Program-made: the position numbers and the translations under genes | Assembly (NCBI GenBank): GCA_016718525.1 | Contig: JADKDD010000002.1 | Span: forward strand, 806,001-870,000 | From: Rhodocyclaceae bacterium | GTDB taxonomy: Bacteria; Pseudomonadota; Gammaproteobacteria; Burkholderiales; Rhodocyclaceae | DNA length: 64,000 nt | Reading direction: 5' to 3' | In this document: one piece after another, positions 49,272-58,866 of the stretch | How positions within the stretch are numbered: the stretch's first letter is position 1 | How the letters are laid out: every line of letters starts with the position of its first letter | The notes under the pieces: generated by a model | The model's input: only the letters and a program-made list of their open reading frames with translations | The model's database searches: none | Told to the model about the DNA's origin: nothing

Positions 49272-50246
49272 TCATCGCTTGGCGCTGCGTGAGAGCAGCC
49301 ACAAGAACATCGGCGCGCCGAGTGCCGCAGTGACCGCGCCGACCGGGAGCTGCAAGGGTGCGACCACGCTACGCGACAGGACGTCGGCCAGCAGCAACAA
49401 GCTTCCGCCGGCAAACACACAGCCCGGCAACAGTACCCGATGACGGCGCAGGCCGGCGAGGCGCAGCAGGTGTGGTGTAACCAGGCCGACAAAGCCGATA
49501 CTGCCGGCGCCAACAACCACCAGAGCGGTGACAAATGCCGCCAGTAACAAGGCCAGTGCGCGCAAGCGACCAACTGCAACACCCAGCGCCGCGGCCGACA
49601 ACTCGCCTTGGCCCAGCGCATCCAGAGGACGCGCCATCGGGAATGCCAGGCCAAGCGTCATGAAAGCGGCGAGTGGCGCCAGCCAGGCCCGCGTCGGGTC
49701 GGCCTGCGCCAGATCCCCCATTAGCCAAAACACCATGCCGCGCAGCGGCGCGTCGGGTGCCAATGCCAACAGCAAAGTGATCAGCGCACCCCAGGCTGCC
49801 GACAAGATCACACCTGCCAGCAAGAGACGGATAGGCATCAGTCCGCCTCGCCATGCCAACAAAAACAGTATGCCGGTCGACGCCAACGCGCCGGCGAATC
49901 CTGCCACCGCGGTTGCCAGCACCCCCGCGCCCATCAGCATCGCGATCAAGGACAGCGCACCCGCACCACTGGAAATTCCAAGCACGAAGGGGTCCGCCAG
50001 CGGATTGCGCAGCAGCGCCTGCAACAAGGCGCCGGCCAGGGCCAACAGTGCTCCGCAGCCAAACGCATTAAGCGCACGCGGCAAGCGAAGGTCCAGGACA
50101 ATGTCACGACTCATGCTGTCGCCGTGACCACTCAACACCGCCAGCATGGCATTGAAATCAACGCCACCACTTCCCGCCGCCAGCGCAAGAAACAGGGCGA
50201 TGACAGTGAGGATAGGGAGAAAACCAAGGACGAGGGCGGGGCGCAT
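49272..50246 (-). CDS. btuC: cobalamin ABC transporter permease
   Basis: 324 residues, FecCD/BtuC family, about ten transmembrane helices. Diagnostic stretches are LRLPRALNAFGCGALLALAG, LLRNPLADPFVLGISSGAG and GSIGFVGLVTPHLLR, the last covering the coupling helix region that contacts BtuD. The ATG at 50246 is chosen; the frame is open to 50390 without other support. It is transcribed before btuD, divergent from the methyltransferase gene. No second riboswitch was recognised upstream, so btuCD control may differ from btuBF. Confidence 0.92.
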   Translation of the reverse strand: MRPALVLGFLPILTVIALFLALAAGSGGVDFNAMLAVLSGHGDSMSRDIVLDLRLPRALNAFGCGALLALAGALLQALLRNPLADPFVLGISSGAGALSLIAMLMGAGVLATAVAGFAGALASTGILFLLAWRGGLMPIRLLLAGVILSAAWGALITLLLALAPDAPLRGMVFWLMGDLAQADPTRAWLAPLAAFMTLGLAFPMARPLDALGQGELSAAALGVAVGRLRALALLLAAFVTALVVVGAGSIGFVGLVTPHLLRLAGLRRHRVLLPGCVFAGGSLLLLADVLSRSVVAPLQLPVGAVTAALGAPMFLWLLSRSAKR

Positions 50247-50383
50247 AAGCGCAATGATTTTCCCACAGCGCGCTATTCTGAGGGTCTGAACAGCGAACGG
50301 TCGCCGCAGAGTCAGATGATTGACCGGTGATGGCGGATAAAACATACTTTGCGGTCGAACTTCATCTGCAAAGTCATTTTTCA

Positions 50384-51205
50384 ATGTCAAACTACCTCGA
50401 CCTCAATCGTGCCAACTGGGACGAACGTGCTCCCGCCCATGCCGAGTCGGCGGACTATGCTGTCAGCCGGTTCATTGCTGAAGCTGACTTCCTCAGCGAT
50501 GTCGTAACATTTGATCTGCCCCGGTTGGGAGACCTGCGGGGCTTGCGCGGCATACACCTGCAGTGTCATATCGGCACCGACACGATCTCTCTCGCCCGTT
50601 TGGGCGCGACGATGACCGGACTGGATTTTTCCCCGGCGTCAATTGCCGAGGCGAGACGCTTGTCGACACTGTCGAATACCCCGGTCGAATTTGTCGAGTC
50701 GAATGTTTATGACGCATTGACTGTACTTGAGCCGGCGTCGTTTGATCTGGTGTTTACCGGAATCGGCGCATTGTGCTGGCTGCCGGATGTAAAACAATGG
50801 GCGAAGGTGGTATCCGATCTGCTCAAGCCAGGCGGGCGACTGTTTATCCGCGAAGGACATCCCATGTTGTGGGCGATCAACGAATCCTTCACGGATCGGG
50901 TGGTGGTTGATTTCCCCTACTTCGAAATGCCCGAACCGCTCGTCTTCGACGAAGCCGGGACTTACGTGTCGACGGACAGGAGTTTCGTCCAGAACGTCAC
51001 GCATTCATGGAATCATGGTCTTGGCGAAACGATCACCGCGTTGCACGATGCCGGTATGCAACTTACTGCACTGGCCGAGCATGACAGTGTGCCTTGGGAA
51101 GCGCTGCCCGGTCAGATGACCAAGGGAGCGCTTGGTGAATGGCGCTTGACCGATCGTGCGCACCGACTCGCGGCGTCATACACGTTACAGGCGGTCAAAC
51201 GCTAA
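50384..51205 (+). CDS. class I SAM-dependent methyltransferase
   Basis: 273 residues. The SAM-binding glycine region is replaced by LQCHIGTDTISLARLGA, a variant common in this family, followed by TGLDFSPASIAEAR (motif with the acidic ribose ligand) and the motif FDLVFTGIGALCWLPD. The C-terminal half (GHPMLWAINESF, FVQNVTHSWNHGLGE) is a cap domain seen in small-molecule methyltransferases. The substrate is unknown. The start is the ATG at 50384; no good ribosome-binding site is visible. It stands alone between btuC and msbA. Confidence 0.8.
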   Translation: MSNYLDLNRANWDERAPAHAESADYAVSRFIAEADFLSDVVTFDLPRLGDLRGLRGIHLQCHIGTDTISLARLGATMTGLDFSPASIAEARRLSTLSNTPVEFVESNVYDALTVLEPASFDLVFTGIGALCWLPDVKQWAKVVSDLLKPGGRLFIREGHPMLWAINESFTDRVVVDFPYFEMPEPLVFDEAGTYVSTDRSFVQNVTHSWNHGLGETITALHDAGMQLTALAEHDSVPWEALPGQMTKGALGEWRLTDRAHRLAASYTLQAVKR

Positions 51206-51444
51206 TGGTCGTCGGCGGTGTCAGCGGTCTGGCACAATGCGGCCATGGAACAAACCAGCTTTAACCGAAAAAGGCAGTGCTTGATAGCGATCACCGCAGG
51301 ATCGCAGTGCAGAAATCAAAGTTACGATGCCTCGTATTGTTGCCGGTCCGTCGCTCAATCAACGTTGGTTGGCGGCGTCCTACCATCCGCTACGGCGAGG
51401 AGTGTGCCTTTTGCACGACCGCCTTGTAGCGCAGGAGTTTTTGT

Positions 51445-51471
51445 TGTCGTTGTTTCACCAGCACCAACTGA
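51445..51471 (-). repeat. dispersed 27-bp repeat, diverged copy upstream of msbA
   Basis: The minus strand reads TCAGTTGGTGCTGGTG, then AAACAACGACA: a 16-base perfect left block and a weaker right block. It lies in the 284-bp gap 51206-51489, which otherwise shows no convincing gene; it ends 18 bp before the msbA start. Confidence 0.5.
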
Positions 51472-51489
51472 CCAAGCGCTGCCAACTCG

Positions 51490-53252
51490 ATGACCACTCA
51501 CCAAGCGATGGATAGCCGGCAGCTTTACCTGCGTCTGCTGACTTACGTACGCCCGTATTCGCGCGCCTTTGTGGTTGCCCTGATCTGTATGGGTTTGTCG
51601 TCACTGATTGAGCCGGCGTTGCCGGCCTTGATGAAAGTTCTGCTTGACGATGGCTTTGCCAAGAACCAGGGCAATATGGATTGGTTGATTTACCCACTGG
51701 CAATTCTGGCGGTGTTTCTCGGTCGCGCATTTTTGGGCTTTGTCGGCGACTACGCCATGAGCTGGGTATCCAACAACGTCATCGCCGAATTGCGTGTCGC
51801 AATGTTTGACCGCTTGCTGAGACTGCCGACCAACTACTATGGTGATGCGCAGTCCGGTCGTTTGATGTCGAGGATCGCCTATGACGTCAATGGCGTAGCG
51901 ATGGCAGCGACCAGTGCGCTGACGATCATTGTGAAAGACAGTTTGTCGGTGCTCGGCTTGCTAATGTGGCTGCTCTATCTCAATTGGCAATTGACGCTGA
52001 TCACACTCTCGATCATTCCAATGATTGCCTTTGTCGTGCGCCGGTTTGGCGGACGGTTGCGGCAGATTTCGCGCGGGATACAGGAATCACAGGGAACCAT
52101 TTCCCAGGTTTTGCAGGAAGCGATTGAAGGCCAAAAGGTCGTCAAGATTTTTGGCGGGCACAGTTACGAGACCAAGCGATTTTTCCATGCTGTGCAGGAA
52201 CAACGCGGGTTGGCGATGCGCAATACCGTGGCAGCGGCAGCGCAAGGTCCGATTGTGCAGTTCTTTGCTGCGCTGGCGTTGGCAATAATTCTTGGCGTTG
52301 CGCTGACTCAGGCGGGGCGCGGCGAAACCACGGTCGGCAGCTTTGTTTCTTTTATGACCGCCATGCTGATGCTGATGGCACCGCTAAAGCGCCTGACCGA
52401 CGTCAATGCGCCGATACAGCGGGGACTTGCAGCTGCCGAAAGCGTGTTTTCAATGATTGACGAAAAATGGAGGACGACACTGGCAAGGAAAAATTGGGTC
52501 GTGCCACGGGGCTGGTCGAATTTGATCAAGTCACTTTCACCTATCCCGGCGCCGAACATCCGGCTTTGCAGGAACTGAGTTTCACTATTCAGCCAGGAGA
52601 AAGTGTGGCACTGGTTGGCTCCTCAGGCAGCGGCAAGACCACGACGGCGAATTTGCTGCCACGCTTTTACCCGGTCGCTTCCGGTTGCATCCGCATCGAT
52701 GGTCACCCGCTGGACAACATCGTCCTCAACGATTTACGCGCCAACATCGCGTTCGTCAGTCAGGAAGTGGTCCTCTTCAATGACACCATCGCGGCCAACA
52801 TCGCCTACGGAACCCCGCGTTCGCACGAGGAGATTGAACAGGCCGCGCGCGCGGCACATGCGTTGGAATTTATCGACAAGCTGCCGCAGCGGTTTGACAC
52901 GCTGATTGGCGAAAAGGGGGCCAAGCTTTCCGGTGGGCAGCGTCAGCGCATTGCGATTGCCCGCGCGTTGCTGAAGAATGCGCCTATCCTTATTTTGGAC
53001 GAAGCCACCTCTGCGCTCGACACCGAATCCGAGCGATTGGTCCAGGCGGCACTGGATCAACTGATGGTCGGACGGGCCACATTGATCATCGCGCATCGCC
53101 TCTCGACGGTTGAACGCGCCAGCAAAATTCTGGTGCTTAGCAATGGTCGTAAAGTCGAAGAAGGTACGCATCAGGAATTATTGGCACGCCAGGGCGTTTA
53201 TGCCAGGCTGTACCAAATTCAACAGATCGACAGCGACGACAAATCGGCTTGA
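51490..53252 (+). CDS. msbA: lipid A export ABC transporter MsbA (one frameshift)
   Basis: About 587 residues after correction. The six-helix ABC exporter domain (YVRPYSRAFVVALICMGLSS; DRLLRLPTNYYGDAQSGRLM; QEAIEGQKVVKIFGG) is followed by the nucleotide-binding domain: Walker A GSSGSGKTTT, Q-loop, signature LSGGQRQRIAIA, Walker B ILILDEATSALD and H-loop. The frame breaks near 52466, where a run of five A should be six (DEK then MEDDTGKEKLG). It flips lipid A-core to the outer leaflet, fitting the glycosyltransferases that follow. Confidence 0.92.
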
Positions 53253-53265
53253 CCGTCAGCTAGAA

Positions 53266-54324
53266 ATGCGCAGCGGCACTCCCCGAATTCTGGTCATCCG
53301 TCGCCGCTACTTGGGCGACCTGATACTGCTCGGGGCGATCCTCAAGAATTTGCGGCTGCAGTCACCCGGCGCACACATTGCGGTTATCACCGAACAAGCC
53401 TATGCCGGGGTGCTGGCGATGAACCCTGAGGTCGATGAAGTCCTGCCGTTTCCGCATGGATTGGCTGGCTGGTGGTCATTGATCCGACGCCTCTGGCGGA
53501 AAAAATTCTCCACGGTGTACGACTTCGACAATCGCGACAAGACGGCACTGGTTGCCTGGCTTAGTCGCGCGGAACAACGGTTCGCTCTGCACCATGGAGA
53601 AAAGGTGCATCTTGGTTGGATGTATACCGATCATGAAGTGGTCTCGCACAGTCTGGCGAATCTCCACCTGATCGACTTTCACAATCGCCTGCTGACCCGT
53701 GCCGGGATCCCGATTGTTGGTCGGGATATTTCCTTGCAGCCGCGCGAGGCTGACCTGCAGTACGTTCGCGCCTTGCCCGAACTGACCTCCATCCCAAATG
53801 ACCGTCCGCGCCTGATTGTCCATCCGGGTAGCCGCAGTGCATGTCGAATATGGCCAGCAAAGAACTTTGCTGCTGTATTGGACGAAATTCAGGGTTCGGG
53901 TCTTGCCAGTGTCACCCTGGTCTCCGGTCCGGCGGAGAAGGCTCTGATGGATGAAATTCAGCGCCTGATGAAGACACCGGTCGCTGACCTGAATCAGGGG
54001 TTTTCACTGCCGCAACTTGGTGCCTTGCTGTCGACATTTGACTTGCTGCTTTGCCACGACAGTGGTCCGATGCATCTTGCTGCCGCTGTCGGCACCCCGG
54101 TAGTCGCGCTTTATGGTTCGCAGGACAGGGTGCTGTTTGCACCGGTAGGCGCCGGCCATATCTGTCTGTCACCGCCACTGCCTTGTCTGCACTGCGTGTT
54201 GCCAAACCGCTGCACGCCCGGTGACTCCTACCATACTTATTGCGTGCGCAACATCCGCGAATCTGATGTCGTGGCTGCAGTCACTGCTCAGCTAAAGGCT
54301 GGGCGACTTAAAGTAGCGTCATGA
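53266..54324 (+). CDS. glycosyltransferase family 9 (heptosyltransferase-like)
   Basis: 352 residues, GT-B fold. The N-lobe begins RILVIRRRYLGDLILLGAIL. The C-lobe has LIVHPGSRSACRIWPAKNFA and the donor-binding LLCHDSGPMHLAAAVGTPVVALYG, typical of ADP-heptose:LPS heptosyltransferases. A cysteine-rich segment near the end (LPCLHCVLPNRC) is also seen in GT9 proteins. It starts 13 nt after msbA and its stop overlaps the next gene (ATGA). It probably acts on LPS inner core or a related glycan at the cytoplasmic face. Confidence 0.88.
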   Translation: MRSGTPRILVIRRRYLGDLILLGAILKNLRLQSPGAHIAVITEQAYAGVLAMNPEVDEVLPFPHGLAGWWSLIRRLWRKKFSTVYDFDNRDKTALVAWLSRAEQRFALHHGEKVHLGWMYTDHEVVSHSLANLHLIDFHNRLLTRAGIPIVGRDISLQPREADLQYVRALPELTSIPNDRPRLIVHPGSRSACRIWPAKNFAAVLDEIQGSGLASVTLVSGPAEKALMDEIQRLMKTPVADLNQGFSLPQLGALLSTFDLLLCHDSGPMHLAAAVGTPVVALYGSQDRVLFAPVGAGHICLSPPLPCLHCVLPNRCTPGDSYHTYCVRNIRESDVVAAVTAQLKAGRLKVAS

Positions 54325-55283
54325 CTTCACCCAAGATCAGCGTCCTGATACCCACCTACAACTACGCCCGCTACCTGCCCGAGGCCTTGGACTCAATCCT
54401 TGGTCAGGACTGTACTGACTTCGAAGTCATCATCAGTGATGACGCCTCCAGCGACAACACAGCAGAAGTTGTCGCTCCGTACGCAGCGCGGGACGCACGA
54501 ATTCAGTTTCAGCGACAGACAAAGAATCTCGGCATGGTAGCGAACTGGAATTGGTGCTTGCAACAGGCGCGTGGAGATTACATTCACTATCTTTTTGCAG
54601 ATGACTTTTTTATCGATTCCAGTGCATTGTCGAGACTGGCCGCCCAGCTCGACCAACATCCCGATGCCGGCTTGGCGGTAGCCGCGCGGCGCCTCGCTGA
54701 CGACAGTTCCCGCCTGGGCATGGTTGCCGAAAATCTTGAGCGGGAGGGGATACATGATGGCAAGGCAACCATTCGCCGCTGTCTTCTGGTCAGCAAAAAT
54801 TTGATTGGCGAACCATCAGTGGTGATGTTTCGCCGGGCACTTGCCAAACGCGGCTTCGACGTCGGGTTCAAACAATTGGTCGATTTGGAGATGTGGTTTC
54901 ATTTATGCGACCAGGCAGCATTGGCCTTTGTCGCCCAGCCGCTTTGTGCTTTCCGCCAACACACCGAGCAGCAAACTGCAGTGAATGCCAGAGATGAGGG
55001 CACGAGGCTGGAAATGTTCCGTTTGTTCAGGGCCTACCAACACGCTGCTGGTCGCGACGACAGCGGCTTCACCGGGCAATTGAGTTACTACACCTCAATC
55101 TTTGCGATCATCAAGGGTTTGCGGCGAAGTCCGGTGGCCTCAGCCGAGGTTGATGCGGCGATTGCTTACCTGAACGAACTGATACCACCCGCATGGTTGC
55201 CACTGGCATCTTCCAACTATCGCGTTTCAAAATTAACTACCACGCTGGTCAGGTCCATGCGCAAACGTGTTGTAGCTTTTTAG
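54321..55283 (+). CDS. family 2 glycosyltransferase
   Basis: 320 residues. N-terminal GT-A domain: SVLIPTYNYARYLPEALDSI, IISDDASSDNT (nucleotide-sugar aspartates) and YLFADDFF (DxD-like metal motif). A C-terminal helical segment without clear membrane spans follows. Acceptor and donor are unknown. The start overlaps the preceding GT9 stop by 4 nt, so the two are translationally coupled within the surface-glycan cluster. Confidence 0.88.
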   Translation: MTSPKISVLIPTYNYARYLPEALDSILGQDCTDFEVIISDDASSDNTAEVVAPYAARDARIQFQRQTKNLGMVANWNWCLQQARGDYIHYLFADDFFIDSSALSRLAAQLDQHPDAGLAVAARRLADDSSRLGMVAENLEREGIHDGKATIRRCLLVSKNLIGEPSVVMFRRALAKRGFDVGFKQLVDLEMWFHLCDQAALAFVAQPLCAFRQHTEQQTAVNARDEGTRLEMFRLFRAYQHAAGRDDSGFTGQLSYYTSIFAIIKGLRRSPVASAEVDAAIAYLNELIPPAWLPLASSNYRVSKLTTTLVRSMRKRVVAF

Positions 55284-55330
55284 CGCGATGAAACACTTTG
55301 TGCCAACTGTTTTGAGGTAGCCTCCTGCCC

Positions 55331-55975
55331 ATGGAACCGATCATCATATGGGGGGCAGGCGGGCATGCCAAGGTTGTCGCGCAGACGGTGCGCCGTCTGC
55401 AGCGATGGCAGTTGCTGGGTTTCGTCGACGACGTAACGCCGGAACGGCGCGGGGAAAATTTCTTTGGTGCCAAGGTACTCGGCGGTCGCGATGCACTGCT
55501 TGCCTATGGATCGAAAAGTGGCATCGCCATTGCCATCGCATTTGGCAATAACACAGCACGGTTGAGGATATGGCAGGAAATGTCGGAGCGCGGATTTTGT
55601 TTTCCTGCACTGATTGATCCCGCTGCCTGTGTCGCTGACGATGTCACGATTGGCGCGGGTAGTTATATGGCTGCCGGATCTATCGTACAGCCTGGAGCAA
55701 GCCTGGGTGCGCAGGTGATCGTCAATACCGGTGCAATTATTGAACACGACTGTCTTGTCGGCGATGGCGTGCACGTTTGTCCGCGGGCATGCCTTTGCGG
55801 GCATGTCACGGTTGGTCAAGCAGCCTGGATTGGTGCAGGCGCACTTGTCCGAGACCGGGCAACGATTGGCACCAACGCATTTATTGGAATCGGTGCGTTG
55901 GTCCTCGGTGATGTGGCCGGCGAGATGCTTGCCTTTGGACACCCGGCACGATCGATCAGGAAATTACAAGCATGA
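55331..55975 (+). CDS. NeuD/PglD-type sugar O- or N-acyltransferase
   Basis: 214 residues. An N-terminal Rossmann-like domain (IIIWGAGGHAKVVAQTVRR) is followed by a left-handed beta-helix of hexapeptide repeats (VTIGAGSYMAAGSIVQ, IVNTGAIIEHDCLVGDGVHV), with the catalytic His in EHDC. Such enzymes acylate nucleotide-linked amino sugars with acetyl-CoA. Its stop overlaps the start of the DegT aminotransferase (ATGA), so the pair likely makes an N-acylated amino sugar: aminotransferase first, then acyltransferase. Confidence 0.9.
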   Translation: MEPIIIWGAGGHAKVVAQTVRRLQRWQLLGFVDDVTPERRGENFFGAKVLGGRDALLAYGSKSGIAIAIAFGNNTARLRIWQEMSERGFCFPALIDPAACVADDVTIGAGSYMAAGSIVQPGASLGAQVIVNTGAIIEHDCLVGDGVHVCPRACLCGHVTVGQAAWIGAGALVRDRATIGTNAFIGIGALVLGDVAGEMLAFGHPARSIRKLQA

Positions 55976-57186
55976 AATCCAGCCTGGAGGAGCTTGCGCT
56001 TTTCGGTGGTACGCCCGCCTTTTCGCACAAACTGCATGTCGGTCAACCCAATCTCGGTGACCGGGCTTTTTTTCTGGAGCGCGTTGATCGCATCCTTGAT
56101 TCGCGGTGGTTCACCAACAATGGCGCCTGTGTGCAGGAGCTTGAGCTCAAGCTGGCCGAATTTTTGAACGTCAAACATTGTATTGCTGTCTGCAACGCCA
56201 CGATCGGCCTGGAGATAGCTATTCGGGCCATGCCCATGCAAGGCGAGGTCATTGTGCCTTCGCTGACATTTGTCGCAACTGCGCACGCGCTGCAATGGCA
56301 ACAAATCAAACCCGTGTTCTGTGACATCGATCCGCAAACGCACCTGATCGATCCGACGCTGATTGAAGGTTTGATCACCGAGCACACCACCGGCATCCTT
56401 GGGGTACATGTGTGGGGACGGCCCTGTGCCGTTGATCAGCTCGCGAAAATCGCTGACCGGCATAACCTGCATTTGCTGTTCGACGCTGCGCACGCGTTCG
56501 GCTGCTCCCATGGTGGTCGCATGATCGGCAGTTTTGGTGCGGCGGAGGTATTTAGCTTCCACGCCACCAAGTTTTTTAATTCGTTTGAAGGCGGGGCAAT
56601 TACTACCAACGATGATGCGCTGGCAAAGAAGATCCGGCTGATGACCAACTTTGGATTCGCTGGCTACGACAATGTGGTCCACGTCGGTACCAACGGCAAG
56701 ATGCATGAAATGTCTGCCGCCATGGGTTTGACCTCGCTACGTTCGGTTGACGATTTCGTCGACGTCAATCGACGCAACTATCAATCCTATCTCCGGCGCC
56801 TGGCATCCATCCCGGGCATGAAGGTATGCCGGTATGACGAAAATGAACGCAACAACTACCAGTACATTGTGGTTGAGTACACGCCGGTGGAAGGCGGCCC
56901 GACTCGCGATCAGATCGTCCGTTGCCTGTGGGCCGAGAACGTCATGGCGCGCAAATACTTCTGGCCAGGTTGTCATCAGATGGAGCCCTATCGGACACTG
57001 TACCCCGAAGCTGCTGCCCGGCTGCCTCATACCGAGGCAGTGGCCGCCAAGCTACTCATCCTGCCAACCGGTACCGGGGTGTCATTGCAGGATATCGAGA
57101 CCTTGTGCGATCTGCTTGCCCTGATGGTCACTGGCGTGGCGCTTTTGCGGGAGCGGATAACCGCGCTGCCCGAGACAACAATGTGA
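55972..57186 (+). CDS. DegT/DnrJ/EryC1/StrS sugar aminotransferase
   Basis: 404 residues, PLP fold type I. Recognisable blocks are RWFTNNGACVQELE, VPSLTFVATAHALQW, LFDAAHAFGC (PLP aspartate) and SFHATKFFNSFEGG, where Lys forms the internal aldimine. It transfers an amino group to a keto sugar nucleotide, probably a 4-keto-6-deoxyhexose. No dehydratase or epimerase for the precursor is encoded nearby. Coupled to the acyltransferase before it and the glycosyltransferase after it by 4-nt overlaps. Confidence 0.92.
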   Translation: MKSSLEELALFGGTPAFSHKLHVGQPNLGDRAFFLERVDRILDSRWFTNNGACVQELELKLAEFLNVKHCIAVCNATIGLEIAIRAMPMQGEVIVPSLTFVATAHALQWQQIKPVFCDIDPQTHLIDPTLIEGLITEHTTGILGVHVWGRPCAVDQLAKIADRHNLHLLFDAAHAFGCSHGGRMIGSFGAAEVFSFHATKFFNSFEGGAITTNDDALAKKIRLMTNFGFAGYDNVVHVGTNGKMHEMSAAMGLTSLRSVDDFVDVNRRNYQSYLRRLASIPGMKVCRYDENERNNYQYIVVEYTPVEGGPTRDQIVRCLWAENVMARKYFWPGCHQMEPYRTLYPEAAARLPHTEAVAAKLLILPTGTGVSLQDIETLCDLLALMVTGVALLRERITALPETTM

Positions 57187-58121
57187 ATGCGGTAACGGTC
57201 AGTGTTGTCGTTCCGGCTTTCAACCAGGCCGCTTACCTTGCGCAGGCACTAAGCAGTGCATTGAACCAAACTTTCAACGACCTGGAAGTGATTGTGGTCG
57301 ATGATGGATCGACCGATGAAACCCGTCAAGTCTGCGAATCTTTTGGCGACCCGCGTCTGCGCTATATCTATCAGTCCAATGACCGGACTATGGGCATCGG
57401 TGCCCGCAACCTTGCGATCCTTGAGGCCCGCGGCGAATGGATCGCGTTGCTCGACCAGGACGACTGCTGGGCACCCGACAAGATCGAAAAACAGTTACGG
57501 CGCGCCGCTGAGCAGCCGGGGGCAGGGGCAGTGTTCTGTCGTGTGCGTTTTATAGACGGCGCCGGGCGAACAACCGGGCAACAAGAGAATGATTTGCCGG
57601 AAGGAGATGTTTTTCATACGCTGCTTGGTCGCAACCATTACTACGCCGCTTCGGGAATATTCAAGCGCGCGTTGTTGCCAACGATGGGTTTGCCACACGC
57701 ATCGGTTGGACTCGGCGACCATGCGCTGTGGCTGATGGTTGCCCGCGTTGCACCGGTGACGGTGGTTGATGAACTGCTTGCCGACTACCGGGTGCATGAG
57801 CAGGGTTATCAAGCGGTTCAGCGGCGTGCCGGCCTGATGCGTTTGGCTGATGATGCTTGGCAGGTCTCATTGTTGCAAGCCACGTTGTTGCACCGCGCCT
57901 GCGCAATCTGTCGCCAGGCGCAGATTCGATCCCTGCGGAACGTTGCCCAGCTTTACTTGATTGCGTTACGCGCGAAATGGGAAGCCGGGAGCTTCGTCGG
58001 CAGTTCAGTTGCGATCAAGCGGATTGTCATTGCGGAGCGTCGTCGCCCGGGAGTGCTGCTTCGTGAAACGCTCAAATTGGCTGGTGTTGCGCTAAAAGGA
58101 TTGATTCATCCGGTCACTTGA
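57183..58121 (+). CDS. family 2 glycosyltransferase
   Basis: 312 residues from the GTG at 57183, which overlaps the DegT stop (GTGA). GT-A motifs are VSVVVPAFNQAAYLAQAL, VIVVDDGSTDET and ALLDQDDCW. The region ASVGLGDHALWLMVARVAP contains the probable catalytic acidic pair. The longer open frame upstream is the DegT gene in another frame. It probably transfers the amino sugar made by the two preceding enzymes. Convergent with the methyltransferase after it, overlapping by 8 nt. Confidence 0.88.
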   Translation: MNAVTVSVVVPAFNQAAYLAQALSSALNQTFNDLEVIVVDDGSTDETRQVCESFGDPRLRYIYQSNDRTMGIGARNLAILEARGEWIALLDQDDCWAPDKIEKQLRRAAEQPGAGAVFCRVRFIDGAGRTTGQQENDLPEGDVFHTLLGRNHYYAASGIFKRALLPTMGLPHASVGLGDHALWLMVARVAPVTVVDELLADYRVHEQGYQAVQRRAGLMRLADDAWQVSLLQATLLHRACAICRQAQIRSLRNVAQLYLIALRAKWEAGSFVGSSVAIKRIVIAERRRPGVLLRETLKLAGVALKGLIHPVT

Positions 58122-58755
58122 CGCAGTCGTAAATCAACTCGTCATGAAATGGGCGACACTCCAAATCCTTCAGCAAGTGATGTTGGCTATCACGCCACCC
58201 GCAAGGTTCCAGGCGTGAAAATCCGGCACTCCTAATGACAGATTCGAGTTCATTGGCGTCATACACAAAATGGTGCCCCCAAAGACTCAGACCCTCATTG
58301 AGGAGTTTGGCCGGACTGCCCGGGTTCCAACTCATGTCCGCCCAAAAGTCCAAGCGACCGCTCTGATACTCCGTCACCAATCTGGCAAGACTCGGCGTCG
58401 AAATTCGGAGCACACCACCAGGTTTCAATACTCGATAACACTCGCCGAGCAGACGTGCGGCGTCATCGTGTTCAATATGCTCGATGAAGTGTTCGTTATA
58501 AATATATTGCATCGAATCAGAGGCGACTGGTAGTGGTCGGGTCAAATCCAGTTTGATCGTCCGCGCTGGTCCTTCAAGGTCAACATTGGCCCAGCCCGGC
58601 AAAAAATTGGTGCCGCATGCCAAGTGCAATCGATCAAATCGCTTGATGCGTGCGCTCGAAATTTGATCAGTAATTGAACGCCACAGGGACTGCACTGCGC
58701 GGGTTAGCAGCGGCGGGCAAAGCAACACGAGAAATTGAGTTGGATTTAGTCGCAT
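58114..58755 (-). CDS. class I SAM-dependent methyltransferase (WcaG/FkbM-like cluster member)
   Basis: About 213 residues from the ATG at 58755; a GTG start at 58797 is possible. SAM-binding region LHLACGTNFLPGWANVDLEG, then LPVASDSMQYIYNEHFIEHI and the motif LLGECYRVLKPGGVLRIST. This family often methylates or processes sugars in O-antigen and capsule loci. It lies between two glycosyltransferases on the opposite strand from the main cluster, so it is probably part of the same pathway but separately transcribed. Confidence 0.82.
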   Translation of the reverse strand: MRLNPTQFLVLLCPPLLTRAVQSLWRSITDQISSARIKRFDRLHLACGTNFLPGWANVDLEGPARTIKLDLTRPLPVASDSMQYIYNEHFIEHIEHDDAARLLGECYRVLKPGGVLRISTPSLARLVTEYQSGRLDFWADMSWNPGSPAKLLNEGLSLWGHHFVYDANELESVIRSAGFSRLEPCGWRDSQHHLLKDLECRPFHDELIYDCVK

Positions 58756-58866
58756 GGTGATATGTTTTAGCGCGGTTATCAACGATTCAGCGAACACGTC
58801 GCAATATGGCCAGCCTTGCCCAATCGCAAGTGATCTGCCGGACGCAATGAAACTGATGGCGTGACA

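Noticed and set aside
51327..51515. A 62-codon open frame upstream of msbA
   Set aside because: No family resemblance, overlaps the msbA start and a repeat copy, and has no convincing ribosome-binding site.
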